Assembly (NCBI RefSeq): GCF_012932145.1
Contig: NZ_MWOK01000010.1
Span: 62,001 to 126,000 of the forward strand
Reading direction: 5' to 3'
DNA from: Acidovorax sp. SRB_14
Lineage (GTDB): Bacteria; Pseudomonadota; Gammaproteobacteria; Burkholderiales; Burkholderiaceae_C
Length of the DNA stretch: 64,000 nt
A model generated the notes under the pieces. That model ran no database searches, was not told the DNA's origin, and was given only the letters and a program-made list of their open reading frames with translations. Within the stretch, counting starts at the first letter, position 1, and every line of letters begins with the position of its first letter. The translations under genes and the position numbers were made by a program. Shown one piece after another: positions 1 to 8,679 of the stretch.

Positions 1-550
1 ACTCTTCCACGGCCAGTGGGTCAATGCAGCGCACAAAACCGGGGTGGGCGGTTATCACCTTGAGCTCAGAGCCGAAGATGAAGCTGCCGTCAGGTAGCCA
101 AGCGTAATGCAAGGGCTTGACGCCCATGCGATCGCGCGCGAGGAACAGCGTTTGTTGATTGCGGTCCCACAGAGCAAAAGCGAACATGCCGCGCAGGCGC
201 TGGACGCATGCAGGACCCCAGGCCTCCCAAGCGTGGACGATGACTTCGGTATCGCTGCGGGTCTTGAAACAGTGCCCCATATCCTTGAGCTCGGGCACCA
301 GTTCCTGAAAGTTGTAAATCTCACCATTGAAGACGATTCCCACGCTGTCATCTTCGTTGAACAGCGGCTGTTGGCCAGTGGTCAGGTCGATCACAGACAA
401 GCGCCGGTGACCCAGCGCGAGGCCGGGCTCAAGGTGAAGTCCGTCTTCGTCGGGGCCGCGGTGAGACTGCATGTTGTTGATATGCGAGACCAGCGCTCGA
501 TTGAAGTTGCGCTGACCTTGGGTATCGAATAGGCCGGAAATGCCGCACAT
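1..550 (-). CDS. XrtA-associated asparagine synthase-type amidotransferase (partial, N-terminus)
   Basis: The protein begins M-C-G-I-S-G-L-F, so Cys2 is the N-terminal nucleophile of a class II glutamine amidotransferase, as in AsnB. Further family motifs follow: SHRGPDEDG, LGHRRLSVIDL, FNGEIYNF, RSDTEVIVHAWE and MFAFALWD. These fix the first ~180 residues as the glutaminase domain; the synthetase domain lies beyond base 1. The gene starts 2 bp after the exosortase stop codon, so both belong to one operon. In XrtA/PEP-CTERM loci an AsnB-like protein of this kind is a standard partner, thought to amidate a sugar or precursor of the exopolysaccharide. The substrate is not known from this sequence. 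The family call is secure; the XrtA subtype rests on context. Confidence 0.9.
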   Translation of the reverse strand, partial: MCGISGLFDTQGQRNFNRALVSHINNMQSHRGPDEDGLHLEPGLALGHRRLSVIDLTTGQQPLFNEDDSVGIVFNGEIYNFQELVPELKDMGHCFKTRSDTEVIVHAWEAWGPACVQRLRGMFAFALWDRNQQTLFLARDRMGVKPLHYAWLPDGSFIFGSELKVITAHPGFVRCIDPLAVEE

Positions 551-552
551 GA

Positions 553-2142
553 TCAGTGCCCCTCGCGAACCATGCCAAGCGTAGTTCGCAAGGCACTGCC
601 GTGAACAGAAAGGAAGGCCTGCAAAATGTGATTTCCCTGGGCTTCGGCCTCCGCAGTCGGTGCAATCGTCGGCAACACGGTATAGAGCACGATGATGGCT
701 CCGTCATCGCCCCGTCCTGCAAGCAGCCCCAAAGCAGTGTGAAGCTTCGCCATAACGTCACTGGACATAAACCTGTTGTTGACCCAATAAAATCGCCACG
801 TCAATATGCGATCCGTGGTGCGGGCCAACCCTCCTCCCTGCTCACGAAGCACCGCTGTCGCAACCCGCGTGGGCACGCCGCCGAAGCTCACATCACTGGT
901 ACCCGAGGAAACACGAGACCACCGCATGTCGTCGCTATCCACTAGCACGTTTGACGACGTCACCAACTTGCGCTTGTTGTTTTGCTGGCGGAAATAGGTG
1001 AGGTGCAACCCGACACGCTGACCATCCGGCCCTATATAGCCAGTGTGACTGCTCGCCGATGGGTTCTGGAAATTGGGCGTCCAGAATGCCGGGGCCGTAT
1101 CCGCACCGTGCCAAGGAGGCTGCGCCTGCACGGCGGACAACACCACCGGATTGGAAGACACGCTTTGAAGAAGCGCAACCTTGGCCAGATGAGGAAATGC
1201 CACGACAGTCAGTGCAACCGCAAAAGCCACCCAAACATCCCTGGACGGAATAGCCGGTCTTTCGTGTACTGATGTGGTACTGCTCTCAACAGCCGATTTT
1301 TCGCCTGCCGTCAACTGGTCTTCCCAATGCGACCCAATGAGCAACATGAAGAAAATCACGATCCCGAAGAATACCCAGCCATAGATCAGGTGATCGACCC
1401 CAGTCGCAAGCTCATTGCCAGAGAAGTGTCCGATCATGACAATCATATAGGCGCGCAGCCAGTTGGCTACGAGCGGTACTAGGATCGAAATACCGACGAA
1501 GATCAGTCGCTTGCGTAAGCTCGTATAGGTAAGGTACGCAAATATGCAGCCGACCGTAATGGAAGCGATAAGGTATCGGATACCACTACAGGCCTCCACG
1601 ACAGACCACGAGCCCGACGGGATAATGAATTGAAGACCCTCTCGATAGACGGGAATTCCCGTCCATCGCAGCGCAACGACTGTGAAGTCAGCGGTCCATT
1701 CCATGAGTTGCGGCAGCATAAAGTCGCCTATCGGAACTGCAAAGAATAGAAATGCCAAGGGAAATATCATTATCCTTGCGATGTCCCATCCGAGTATTAC
1801 CGGAACGCTTAGAACGAGCAAGGCTACCAATGCAAGATGAGTGGTTGCATTCACCACTACCAAGTCACCAAGCAGCCAAAACACGGCCACGATGGTCATT
1901 AAGACCCCTGCCCACCTAGACGATTGTGGAGTCTTGATAACCCACCGATCCCTAATACGCCACAACAGCCAGAGCGTAATCAGCGGAACGACATAACCAT
2001 GGGCGTACGTATCAGATGTGGACCAGATCGTAACCATGCCCAAGGCAGTGCGCCAAAAAAGAAGCAGAATTGCCATCTGCAGCAAACACAGTGCCAATAA
2101 TGGCTGGCGCCACGGTTCTGGGATTCTTCTGATCAACGGCAT
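553..2142 (-). CDS. xrtA: Exosortase A with C-terminal EpsI domain
   Basis: This is an integral membrane transpeptidase-like enzyme that recognises PEP-CTERM tails of exported proteins, cleaves them and probably attaches them to the cell surface or exopolysaccharide. About eight membrane segments fill residues 10-265. The three residues expected at the active site are visible: Cys185 in VVEACSGIR, Arg230 in NWLRAY and His251 in VDHLIYGW. The C-terminal ~210 residues are the periplasmic EpsI (DUF3485) domain fused to many XrtA enzymes, with the conserved VHLHLTYFR-like core (here VGLHLTYFRQQ). I chose ATG 2142 over the adjacent TTG 2145, giving 529 residues. Base composition is clearly less GC-rich than in the housekeeping genes. 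No PEP-CTERM substrate protein is visible in the window. Confidence 0.93.
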   Translation of the reverse strand: MPLIRRIPEPWRQPLLALCLLQMAILLLFWRTALGMVTIWSTSDTYAHGYVVPLITLWLLWRIRDRWVIKTPQSSRWAGVLMTIVAVFWLLGDLVVVNATTHLALVALLVLSVPVILGWDIARIMIFPLAFLFFAVPIGDFMLPQLMEWTADFTVVALRWTGIPVYREGLQFIIPSGSWSVVEACSGIRYLIASITVGCIFAYLTYTSLRKRLIFVGISILVPLVANWLRAYMIVMIGHFSGNELATGVDHLIYGWVFFGIVIFFMLLIGSHWEDQLTAGEKSAVESSTTSVHERPAIPSRDVWVAFAVALTVVAFPHLAKVALLQSVSSNPVVLSAVQAQPPWHGADTAPAFWTPNFQNPSASSHTGYIGPDGQRVGLHLTYFRQQNNKRKLVTSSNVLVDSDDMRWSRVSSGTSDVSFGGVPTRVATAVLREQGGGLARTTDRILTWRFYWVNNRFMSSDVMAKLHTALGLLAGRGDDGAIIVLYTVLPTIAPTAEAEAQGNHILQAFLSVHGSALRTTLGMVREGH

Positions 2143-2149
2143 CAAATGC

Positions 2150-2452
2150 TCAATGAAAGGGGCGAGTCTGCAAAGTTAATGACGAACTCACCGGAATCAG
2201 AAAGCTACCTGTGTCAACAAACGCTAGGTCTCGCGGGTTGGCGCGCCATGCACCAATAATCCCCATGTGCGTATATGGACAGAGGCCACGGATCGACCCC
2301 ACAGACTCATCATCTCGAACATCTATGAAACCACCCAATAAAATCATATGTCGGTCCTGCAAACAACTCAATAGGTGACAAAAACAAACCTTAGTTCTGT
2401 CGATGAGTTGATCATGCACGCCGTGGGCGCACGTTAAATTGCTCTTATTCAT
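2150..2452 (-). pseudogene. Probable N-terminal remnant of XrtA-associated glycosyltransferase (TIGR03087-like)
   Basis: This 100-codon frame lies between the deacetylase and xrtA and is too short for any standard gene of the locus. Its middle part (CHLLSCLQDRHMILLGGFID followed by VRDDESVGSIRGLC) lines up by eye with the start of the PEP-CTERM-associated sugar transferase family TIGR03087. As I recall it, that family reads 'SFHLLRHL..RH.VHLGTF.DD.......L..LC', later followed by a LTLPY/LTLQ-like stretch; here LTLQTRPFH ends the frame. The family is about 400 residues long, so only the first quarter remains and the sugar-nucleotide domain is missing. The DNA is AT-rich compared with the neighbours. 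The homology is from memory without a search; otherwise this is an unrecognised small ORF. Confidence 0.45.
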
Positions 2453-2485
2453 GGGGCGCCTTTAGCGAGCGAATCCAGCGAGCAT

Positions 2486-3358
2486 TTAATTTATAACCAC
2501 CGATACCGGCTGACATGATTCTTGGAGGAAAATCTGATCCATACGGCCCCAACGAAAGTCTTGGAGCAATCGTGAAAATCGTTGCTCGGTGTGGCGAATG
2601 TTCACATAATGACGGAAACGCGTCTTGAGTCCGAGGCCTGGAATTTGGGGTTGTTCGGCGTCGATCTCCCAGGGGTGAAAGTAGAAGACGGCAGGTTCGG
2701 CGTCGCAAAGGTTGACCTGCTTAATCATCCACCGCGACAGTTCGTAGGGCAGTAACCGGAAGAATCCACCACCGCTGCACGGCAGATTACGGTTGAACAC
2801 GCGTAGGGTGGTCAAAGGCACTTCAATTAGTTTCTCACGTATCTGGTGGGCAAACCGCGGCGCGTCCGGCATGCCGTAATGGTCGTGCTGAATTGGGTAA
2901 ATGCTCGAGCTATAGCGATGGCCGACACGCTCAAGCGAGTCGAGTGCCCATAGGTTGCTCTCACCAATGGAAAAACTGGGAGCGCGGTAGCCCTGCACAG
3001 GCACGCCAGCGATGTCCTCCAATAAAGACTTAGCGCGCTGGATATCTTGGAAAAATTCCTGGGCGGAAAGGTCACTTACCCGTTCGTGGCCGTAGCCATG
3101 ACTGGCGAGTTCGTGCCCTTCGTCCACAATTCGACGCACCAGTTTCGGGTAACGCTCAGCAATCCAGCCCAAGGTAAAGAAGGTTGCATGGATGCCACAG
3201 CCGTCCAGCAAAGCCAGAATACGGTCCATGTTGCGCTCCACGCGGCATTCGCGGGTATCCCATTCGCTGCGCCTGATGAAAGGCGCGAACGCGGACACTT
3301 GGAAGTAATCCTCGACGTCAATGGTCAGCGCGTTGGTGATGGGAAGCGTGCTGCACAT
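2486..3358 (-). CDS. XrtA-system polysaccharide deacetylase (NodB domain + DUF3473)
   Basis: This is a carbohydrate esterase family 4 enzyme, expected to N-deacetylate the exopolysaccharide or its lipid-linked precursor. The NodB core is visible: TIDVEDYF with Asp14/Asp17, then SHGYGHE with His87 and His91 as metal ligands, then GYRAPSFSI. The C-terminal ~100 residues (SGGGFFRLLPY, AVFYFHPWEID, HYVNIRHTEQRF) are the DUF3473 extension typical of PEP-CTERM loci. I chose ATG 3358, giving 290 residues, because the longer frame to 3448 runs into the upstream ATPase gene and its extra 30 residues look non-coding. The gap to the ATPase stop is 16 bp, which fits one operon. No secretion signal is seen. 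Confidence 0.92.
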   Translation of the reverse strand: MCSTLPITNALTIDVEDYFQVSAFAPFIRRSEWDTRECRVERNMDRILALLDGCGIHATFFTLGWIAERYPKLVRRIVDEGHELASHGYGHERVSDLSAQEFFQDIQRAKSLLEDIAGVPVQGYRAPSFSIGESNLWALDSLERVGHRYSSSIYPIQHDHYGMPDAPRFAHQIREKLIEVPLTTLRVFNRNLPCSGGGFFRLLPYELSRWMIKQVNLCDAEPAVFYFHPWEIDAEQPQIPGLGLKTRFRHYVNIRHTEQRFSRLLQDFRWGRMDQIFLQESCQPVSVVIN

Positions 3359-3374
3359 GGTCGTAGGTCCGGGG

Positions 3375-4496
3375 TTAACTGGTGGCGTTGCCTGGACTCG
3401 GGCGGCGAACAGTGGCCACCAACTTTTGTAGATGCACCAGGATCTCAAGGTTCACGCGCTCTTGGCGCAGAACGCTGTGCTCAATGCGCAGCAGGCGCGC
3501 GCTCAGTTGCTCGGCCGCAATGTGCGCCAATTGGTGGTCCATGGTGTCGGCAAGCGCAGCGTCCAGGTCCAGGTCCAGCGCCAAAGGTTCTGCATTGCCT
3601 GCGGGGGGGCCATCGGAGTGCGTTTCTCCGACGCGCTGCAATGGAGCGTAATGCGCCCCCTCCCTGGGCTCTGCAGGAGGCATGTGCATTTCTGCTTGCA
3701 GCTCGTGGATGATCTCATTGACCAACTCAGGGTCGATATGGGTTCGGTCGCTCAGAAACCCTTGCAAGAGGACGCGATCGCACAGGTTGTTGATGCGCCG
3801 CGGAATGCCTCCCGTATGGCAATGCACACTGTCGAAAATTTCTGCATCGAAAGTGGGCTTATCGGTTGCGCCTGCGCATTTGAGGCGGTGCAGAATATAT
3901 TGTCGTGTTTCATCGGCATCCAACGGTCCCAGATGGCATGCAGCAGTCACCCGCTGGCGCAGTTGCACCATGCCAGGACTTTGCAAGATTTGTCGAAATT
4001 CGGGCTGACCAACCAGAAAAGTCTGCAGCAATGCGTCGCGGCCATTTTGGAAATTCGAGAGCATGCGCAACTCTTCCACAGCCTGGGGCTGTAGGTTCTG
4101 CGCTTCGTCGACGATCAGTAGGCAGCGCTTGCCTCGCAAGGTCTGTGCGACAAAAAACGCTTCCAATGCCAGTAGCAAACCGCTTTTGGAGACCCCGTGC
4201 ACAGGCACCCCAAAAGCAGCGCCCACCAGGCGAAGCGTGTCTTCAGCCCCCAGTTGCGTGCTCACCAGATGGGCGGCCACGATGCTGTCCGGATCCAGGC
4301 TGTCGAGCAAGCCGCGAACGATCGTGGTCTTGCCAGCCCCGACCTCGCCCGTGATGACGATGAAGCCTTCGCAGCGCATGACGCCGTATTCCAAGTAGGC
4401 ACGGGCGCGTTGGTGCTGCTTGCTACTGAAGTAGAAGCCCGGATCGGGATTGAGCTGAAAAGGCTTGCTTTTCAAGCCATAGAACGCTTCGTACAT
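3375..4496 (-). CDS. XrtA-associated AAA ATPase, ExeA-like (TIGR03015 type)
   Basis: A 373-residue cytoplasmic ATPase beginning MYEAFYGLKSKPFQLNPDP, the hallmark of ExeA/GspA-type secretion ATPases. The Walker A motif GEVGAGKT is at residues 50-57 and Walker B (CLLIVDEAQNL) at about 125-135. A sensor/arginine region (GGIPRRINNLCDRVLLQGF) follows near residues 240-260. The C-terminal ~100 residues are hydrophilic, with a helix that could form a coiled coil (LSARLLRIEHSVLRQERVN). The gene is a constant member of XrtA operons. Its exact role is unproved; an energy-providing function in export or assembly is usually assumed. It starts 3 bp after the beta-barrel gene stop, so translation is probably coupled. 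Confidence 0.9.
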   Translation of the reverse strand: MYEAFYGLKSKPFQLNPDPGFYFSSKQHQRARAYLEYGVMRCEGFIVITGEVGAGKTTIVRGLLDSLDPDSIVAAHLVSTQLGAEDTLRLVGAAFGVPVHGVSKSGLLLALEAFFVAQTLRGKRCLLIVDEAQNLQPQAVEELRMLSNFQNGRDALLQTFLVGQPEFRQILQSPGMVQLRQRVTAACHLGPLDADETRQYILHRLKCAGATDKPTFDAEIFDSVHCHTGGIPRRINNLCDRVLLQGFLSDRTHIDPELVNEIIHELQAEMHMPPAEPREGAHYAPLQRVGETHSDGPPAGNAEPLALDLDLDAALADTMDHQLAHIAAEQLSARLLRIEHSVLRQERVNLEILVHLQKLVATVRRPSPGNATS

Positions 4497-4499
4497 GGA

Positions 4500-6059
4500 T
4501 CAGAACCGGTGCGTGATGGTACCGATTACGGCCGATTCGCGATAAGGGATGGCGGGGCCACCGGAGACAACGCGGCGTATCTGGACTCCCCCGTTCGTCC
4601 GCGGCGCCAGCAAAGTATTCAAGCCGAATGAGAGCGAACGCACCCGCGTTTCCAGGCCAGAAACCGTGCCCATGCTTTGCTGCTCGATCCAGCTCGCATT
4701 GAGCGAAGAGTTCGGTGTGAGACGGTGTGCCAGCCAAAGGCTCCAGCCGCGCTGCCGAATACGGGTGTTGGTATCAAAATCGTCGCCCAAGGAACGCGCA
4801 ATAGTGTCCAGGCGCCGATTGTCGGTCCGCGTCGCTGCCAGGGTCAGCATGCTGCGCTGGCCTAGAAACGCCAGCGACAGCTGCTGGGCCCGCTGCAATG
4901 AACTCGAAGACCGCAAAAAGTCCGGAAATACTTGCAGGTTGGCTGGCAAGCCCAGGCGTTCGATCTCTGCCAATACGAACTGGGTACGCCGGATGGGGTC
5001 GAGCTCCTGCCGGGCATAAACCCCGTTGAGCAGGTCGAACAGCGATCCTAGGGACGCCGACTGTGCGTTCTGCCCGCTGGAGACGCCCTGGCTGTCGGTG
5101 TAGCGCCAGACGGTGAGCCCGGTACGGTGCTCCAATACCACGTTATGGGCATTTCCAAAATACCTTCTTTCGTGATCGAAAGACAGGCGCGTACGCTCGG
5201 AAGGTTGCCAAACGGCGCCCAAGCCCACGATGCTGTTGGACTCACGGATCGGTGATAGCTGGTTGGTGGACTCGGCACCCACAACACCAGACACGGCTAT
5301 CTGCGGCGAGATGGCATATACAAGATGGGCTCGCAGAGTGGCAGTATCAATGTTGCGGCCCAGAGAATAGTCAACGGTCTGTTGGCTGGCATCGACGGAC
5401 CACCCGAGCACTTGGCCGCTGCTTCTGTTGCCCAGGCGCAAAAGCCAGTCCTGGGTCAGAATATTGGAACGAATTGCTGTATTGGTGTGGGTGTCTTGCG
5501 CACTGTAGCGCGCCTCGTAGTCTGCTAAGGAACCGAAGCGGCCGCGCAAGTACGGGGAGACACGGAAACTCGAGCTCTGCGTGGCATTGGGATTGGCCGG
5601 AGAGCCGCCGACTGGAGCACCAAAAGCCGATATGGGCTGCGATGCAACGACGCCTTCCACATCGACAAAGGCACGTTGTTCGATCGCCTCGATGACAGCG
5701 TTTGCGTTCAAGTTGTGCAATACGTGGTCAGAGCCCGTTCCCCGGGCGTAATGGATCCCACGGAGCGAATAATCAAAAAACCCCTTGATCCGGGCCGTGT
5801 TGCTGACCAGCCTTAAGCCTGGAATCACCTCCGTCACCTGATCACTGACGGGAGTGGCCTCCAGTCGGGCATTGCTGGTCACCGTATGCTGCAGTGATAT
5901 TCGTGGCTCCATCCAGATACTGGGTTGCCGCGGCTCAGTGGATTCCTCCATTTGTTGTGCTGCGACAGGGCGTGCCACAAATGCCGGCGCAGTGACCAGC
6001 AGTAAAAAGGCACAGCGAGCGAATGGAGGGCTTACGACACGGCGGTACGTTGGCTTCAC
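4500..6059 (-). CDS. XrtA/PEP-CTERM-associated outer membrane beta-barrel protein (TIGR03016 type)
   Basis: I place the start at GTG 6059, giving 519 residues. An AGGAG ribosome binding site lies 7 bases upstream, a Sec signal peptide follows immediately (hydrophobic core ~13-31, cleavage near VAA/QQ), and earlier in-frame starts overlap the kinase gene. The mature protein is rich in alternating polar/hydrophobic stretches typical of beta-strands and ends in RESAVIGTITHRF, with a C-terminal Phe as in outer membrane barrels. Motifs such as EPRISLQHTVTSNARL at the mature N-terminus and GFFDYSLRGIHYARG suit this PEP-CTERM-locus family. It probably takes part in exopolysaccharide or protein translocation across the outer membrane. 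Its neighbours on both sides are XrtA-system genes. Confidence 0.85.
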   Translation of the reverse strand: MKPTYRRVVSPPFARCAFLLLVTAPAFVARPVAAQQMEESTEPRQPSIWMEPRISLQHTVTSNARLEATPVSDQVTEVIPGLRLVSNTARIKGFFDYSLRGIHYARGTGSDHVLHNLNANAVIEAIEQRAFVDVEGVVASQPISAFGAPVGGSPANPNATQSSSFRVSPYLRGRFGSLADYEARYSAQDTHTNTAIRSNILTQDWLLRLGNRSSGQVLGWSVDASQQTVDYSLGRNIDTATLRAHLVYAISPQIAVSGVVGAESTNQLSPIRESNSIVGLGAVWQPSERTRLSFDHERRYFGNAHNVVLEHRTGLTVWRYTDSQGVSSGQNAQSASLGSLFDLLNGVYARQELDPIRRTQFVLAEIERLGLPANLQVFPDFLRSSSSLQRAQQLSLAFLGQRSMLTLAATRTDNRRLDTIARSLGDDFDTNTRIRQRGWSLWLAHRLTPNSSLNASWIEQQSMGTVSGLETRVRSLSFGLNTLLAPRTNGGVQIRRVVSGGPAIPYRESAVIGTITHRF

Positions 6060-6066
6060 TCGGGCT

Positions 6067-6071
6067 CTCCT
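6067..6071 (-). promoter_or_regulatory. Ribosome binding site that fixes the GTG start of the beta-barrel gene
   Basis: AGGAG read on the minus strand, 7 bases before GTG 6059. It decides the start because no ATG lies between the kinase stop codon and the signal peptide. Confidence 0.7.
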
Positions 6072-6078
6072 GTGTGCG

Positions 6079-7041
6079 TCATGCCGCGACAGCGGCTGAT
6101 CGCGCTCTGCCATGCGTGTGCTCATAGCCATAACCATGGCCATACCCATACGCTCCCACGCCACCGGTGCGGGCTTGGTTGAGCACCATGAGCTTGATGG
6201 GACATGCCTCGATGGTGGACAGGGCGTGCTGAACCTGGGACTGCAGAGTCTTTTCCGCCTGGACCACCATGACAATCTGACCCATGTGGCTTGCCAGCGC
6301 CCGTGCTTCGGTAGTGAGCAGCAAGGGTGGCGAATCGAAGACGATAATGCGATCGCTGTAACGCTTGCTCATATCTTCCAGCAACGCGACCATGGCATCG
6401 CTGGCCAATAGTTCCGTTGCGCGTTGGTGGGGAAGCCCTGTAGGTAACAAGGTGAAGTTATCAATATTGGTGCGCAGCAGCACATCGGACACACCAATCG
6501 TCGGATCGAGCAACAGATCCAGCAAGCCACGCGCTTGCGGCAATCCCAGCGTGCTCATGACCGAGGGGCGCGCCACATCCGCGTCCACCAACATCACCGT
6601 ATGGTTCAGCTCCATCGCCATGCTCATGGCCAAGTTGATGGCCATGAAGCTCTTGCCTTCCCCAGGCATGGCACTGGTCACCATGATGAGGTTGCCGTTG
6701 GCCACCAACGCCGCGCCTTTACCAGTTGCATTGTCCAAGAGGGGACGCTTGATGACGCGAAACTGGTCCGTGGTGGCTGAGCGAGGTGCGTTGGGTGTGA
6801 CAAAGCCGGCTGCAGCCAACGATGCCAAGTCGACCTGGACACTTTTTGAAACTTGCTTCGGCGACGAAGCGTCCTCAGCACTTTTGCTGCTTTGGAAGAG
6901 AGACTCGGCCACTGGCAGACTGGACTTCGTTTGCTGTGGGGCGCTAGTCGGATCAAGGTGTACCGCTTCACCCGGAACGGGCGTACCAGCGTTACGCAAT
7001 TGCTCTAAGCGCTGAGCGGCTTTTTCAATGGAGCTGGTCAT
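6079..7041 (-). CDS. XrtA-associated BY-type tyrosine autokinase
   Basis: A 320-residue cytoplasmic bacterial tyrosine kinase that works with the membrane chain-length protein encoded just upstream to control polymer length and export. Walker A (SAMPGEGKS) is at residues 123-131, Walker A' (VMLVDADVARPS) at 149-160 and Walker B (IIVFDSPPLLL) near 240. The C-terminus carries the tyrosine cluster that becomes autophosphorylated (GAYGYGHGYGYEH), interspersed with His and Gly. It lacks its own transmembrane domain, as in the split CpsC/CpsD arrangement. The gap to the chain-length gene is 9 bp. A low-molecular-weight phosphatase that could reverse the phosphorylation lies at 11924-12412. Confidence 0.93.
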   Translation of the reverse strand: MTSSIEKAAQRLEQLRNAGTPVPGEAVHLDPTSAPQQTKSSLPVAESLFQSSKSAEDASSPKQVSKSVQVDLASLAAAGFVTPNAPRSATTDQFRVIKRPLLDNATGKGAALVANGNLIMVTSAMPGEGKSFMAINLAMSMAMELNHTVMLVDADVARPSVMSTLGLPQARGLLDLLLDPTIGVSDVLLRTNIDNFTLLPTGLPHQRATELLASDAMVALLEDMSKRYSDRIIVFDSPPLLLTTEARALASHMGQIVMVVQAEKTLQSQVQHALSTIEACPIKLMVLNQARTGGVGAYGYGHGYGYEHTHGRARSAAVAA

Positions 7042-7050
7042 GGTTGCGTC

Positions 7051-8613
7051 TCATCCGAGGAGGCGAGTTTGGTAGGACAGTGCTGCCATACCGCCTGCGT
7101 AAAGAACAATGAGAGCCATCAACGCCAGCATGAAGCGCCTGAAGCTGCGTTTCTCGCGTTGATGTAAGTCCTCATTGGGAATCAGGTCGACAACGCCCAA
7201 GAGAGGCAAGTGGGTTAACTGCCGCAGCGCCGCGCCGTCGAAAATTACCGGCCGGATTTGGCTCACAACAAACGCGATGCCCAACCCGGCAGCCAGTGCC
7301 GCCAACAAGGACACCGGCAACAACAAAACCCTGTTAGGAGCCACAGGCTTTGGGTTCACACGCGGCGGGTCGATGACACGGAAATCGGCCACGCTGGACG
7401 TGTTTTCCAGCTCACCTGACATTAAGGCAGACTCGCGCCGCGACACCAAATCCGCGTAGTTTTTCTGGTGAATTTGGTAGTCCCGATTGAGCTGTGCCAA
7501 CTCCGCCTCCAGCTGCGGCGCCACCTTCAGCTGCTGCTGTATGTGGCTGGCGCGAGATTCGTATTCAGCGACGCGCGCGCGCAAGGAGGCGGCCTGCACT
7601 TCGGCCGCAGAGTATGCTCGACTGAGCTCCAGCACGGCCGGGCTGGATGGCACGGAGTTCGTCGCAGGAGATTCCAGTGCCTTTCGTCGCAACTCTTCCA
7701 CCTCTAGGCGTTTTTGCGCTTCGAGTTCCTCGATCAAACGGCGCGTATTGGTCACGTCAGGGTGCGCATCGGTGTAGCGCTGCAAAAGCGTATCCAAATT
7801 GCGTTTTTGCACGTCTAAACGTGCGTCGATCTCCGGGGTCTGCACCGGGGCTCCCAATCCCGCGAGAGACTGCTGAGATTGCAGACGGAGCGTCTCCAGT
7901 TGGCGACTGGCGGCAGCGCGCGCGCTCTCGGCCTCCCGCAGTTCGAGGCGCGCCTGGCTCAGCATGTTGGCAATCTCTGCGGCGCGTCCCGCAGAGTCCA
8001 GTCCCGCTTGGGACTGCATCTGGATATTGCGCAGTTTGAAATCTTTGAGCCGGCTTTCGGCTTCGGTCAGCTTGGCCTCATAGCTTTTAATTTGCTCATC
8101 AAGGAAGCGGCGCGCGCTGTCCGAGTCCTGGCGCGAAGCCCCTAAACTGGACTCGACAAAAATCGTCAAGAGGGACTGGACAACGCGCTGCGCCACCTCC
8201 GGGCGCTGAGCGCTATAGGACAGGGTGTAAAGATTGTCGCGCCCCGCGCTCTGGATGCTGATCGCTTTGGTAACGGCATCCACCAACGCATCCTTGTCTG
8301 CCTTGGTCTTCACCCCCAAATCGAGATCGACCTGGCGCACCAGCCGCTCCACCGTTGGCCGGTTGATCAACGTGCGGCTGAGCATGGCCACCTGCTGCTC
8401 GATGTTGGGCTGCACGGCAATGCCTGTCATGAGCGGGCGCAAAATGGATTGCGTATCCAAGAACACGCGTGCCGATGCCTGATAGTGGTCGGGCATCAAC
8501 AGTACCACCCCTATCCCTACTACCCCCACAAGCCAGGCAACAAGCATGGCCAACCGGCGATAGGTCCACATCCCGCGCACGGTTGTGGTGATCTGACTTA
8601 AAAGCTCGTCCAT
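7051..8613 (-). CDS. XrtA-system polysaccharide chain-length determinant (Wzz/GumC family)
   Basis: An inner membrane protein with a Wzz domain, using ATG 8613 (520 residues). The frame could begin at TTG 8634, but the ATG has an AGGGGG stretch just before it. The first membrane segment spans about residues 21-40. A large periplasmic region follows with long coiled-coil helices (roughly 150-400: KSYEAKLTEAESRLKDFK and similar). Two further hydrophobic segments come near 430-450 and at the C-terminus (FMLALMALIVLYAGGMAAL). Such proteins form the periplasmic oligomer that sets polymer length and activates the tyrosine kinase encoded immediately downstream. Co-transcription with its neighbours is likely. 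Confidence 0.92.
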   Translation of the reverse strand: MDELLSQITTTVRGMWTYRRLAMLVAWLVGVVGIGVVLLMPDHYQASARVFLDTQSILRPLMTGIAVQPNIEQQVAMLSRTLINRPTVERLVRQVDLDLGVKTKADKDALVDAVTKAISIQSAGRDNLYTLSYSAQRPEVAQRVVQSLLTIFVESSLGASRQDSDSARRFLDEQIKSYEAKLTEAESRLKDFKLRNIQMQSQAGLDSAGRAAEIANMLSQARLELREAESARAAASRQLETLRLQSQQSLAGLGAPVQTPEIDARLDVQKRNLDTLLQRYTDAHPDVTNTRRLIEELEAQKRLEVEELRRKALESPATNSVPSSPAVLELSRAYSAAEVQAASLRARVAEYESRASHIQQQLKVAPQLEAELAQLNRDYQIHQKNYADLVSRRESALMSGELENTSSVADFRVIDPPRVNPKPVAPNRVLLLPVSLLAALAAGLGIAFVVSQIRPVIFDGAALRQLTHLPLLGVVDLIPNEDLHQREKRSFRRFMLALMALIVLYAGGMAALSYQTRLLG

Positions 8614-8679
8614 CCGCCCCCCTATCGCATGCAAACTGCGCGGTCTATCGCGTGATCGCTCCGACTGTGCCCATCCGCG

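Noticed and set aside
3359-3448. A 30-residue N-terminal extension of the polysaccharide deacetylase.
   Set aside because: It would overlap the 3' end of the ATPase gene and has no similarity to the NodB start; ATG 3358 gives the normal beginning.
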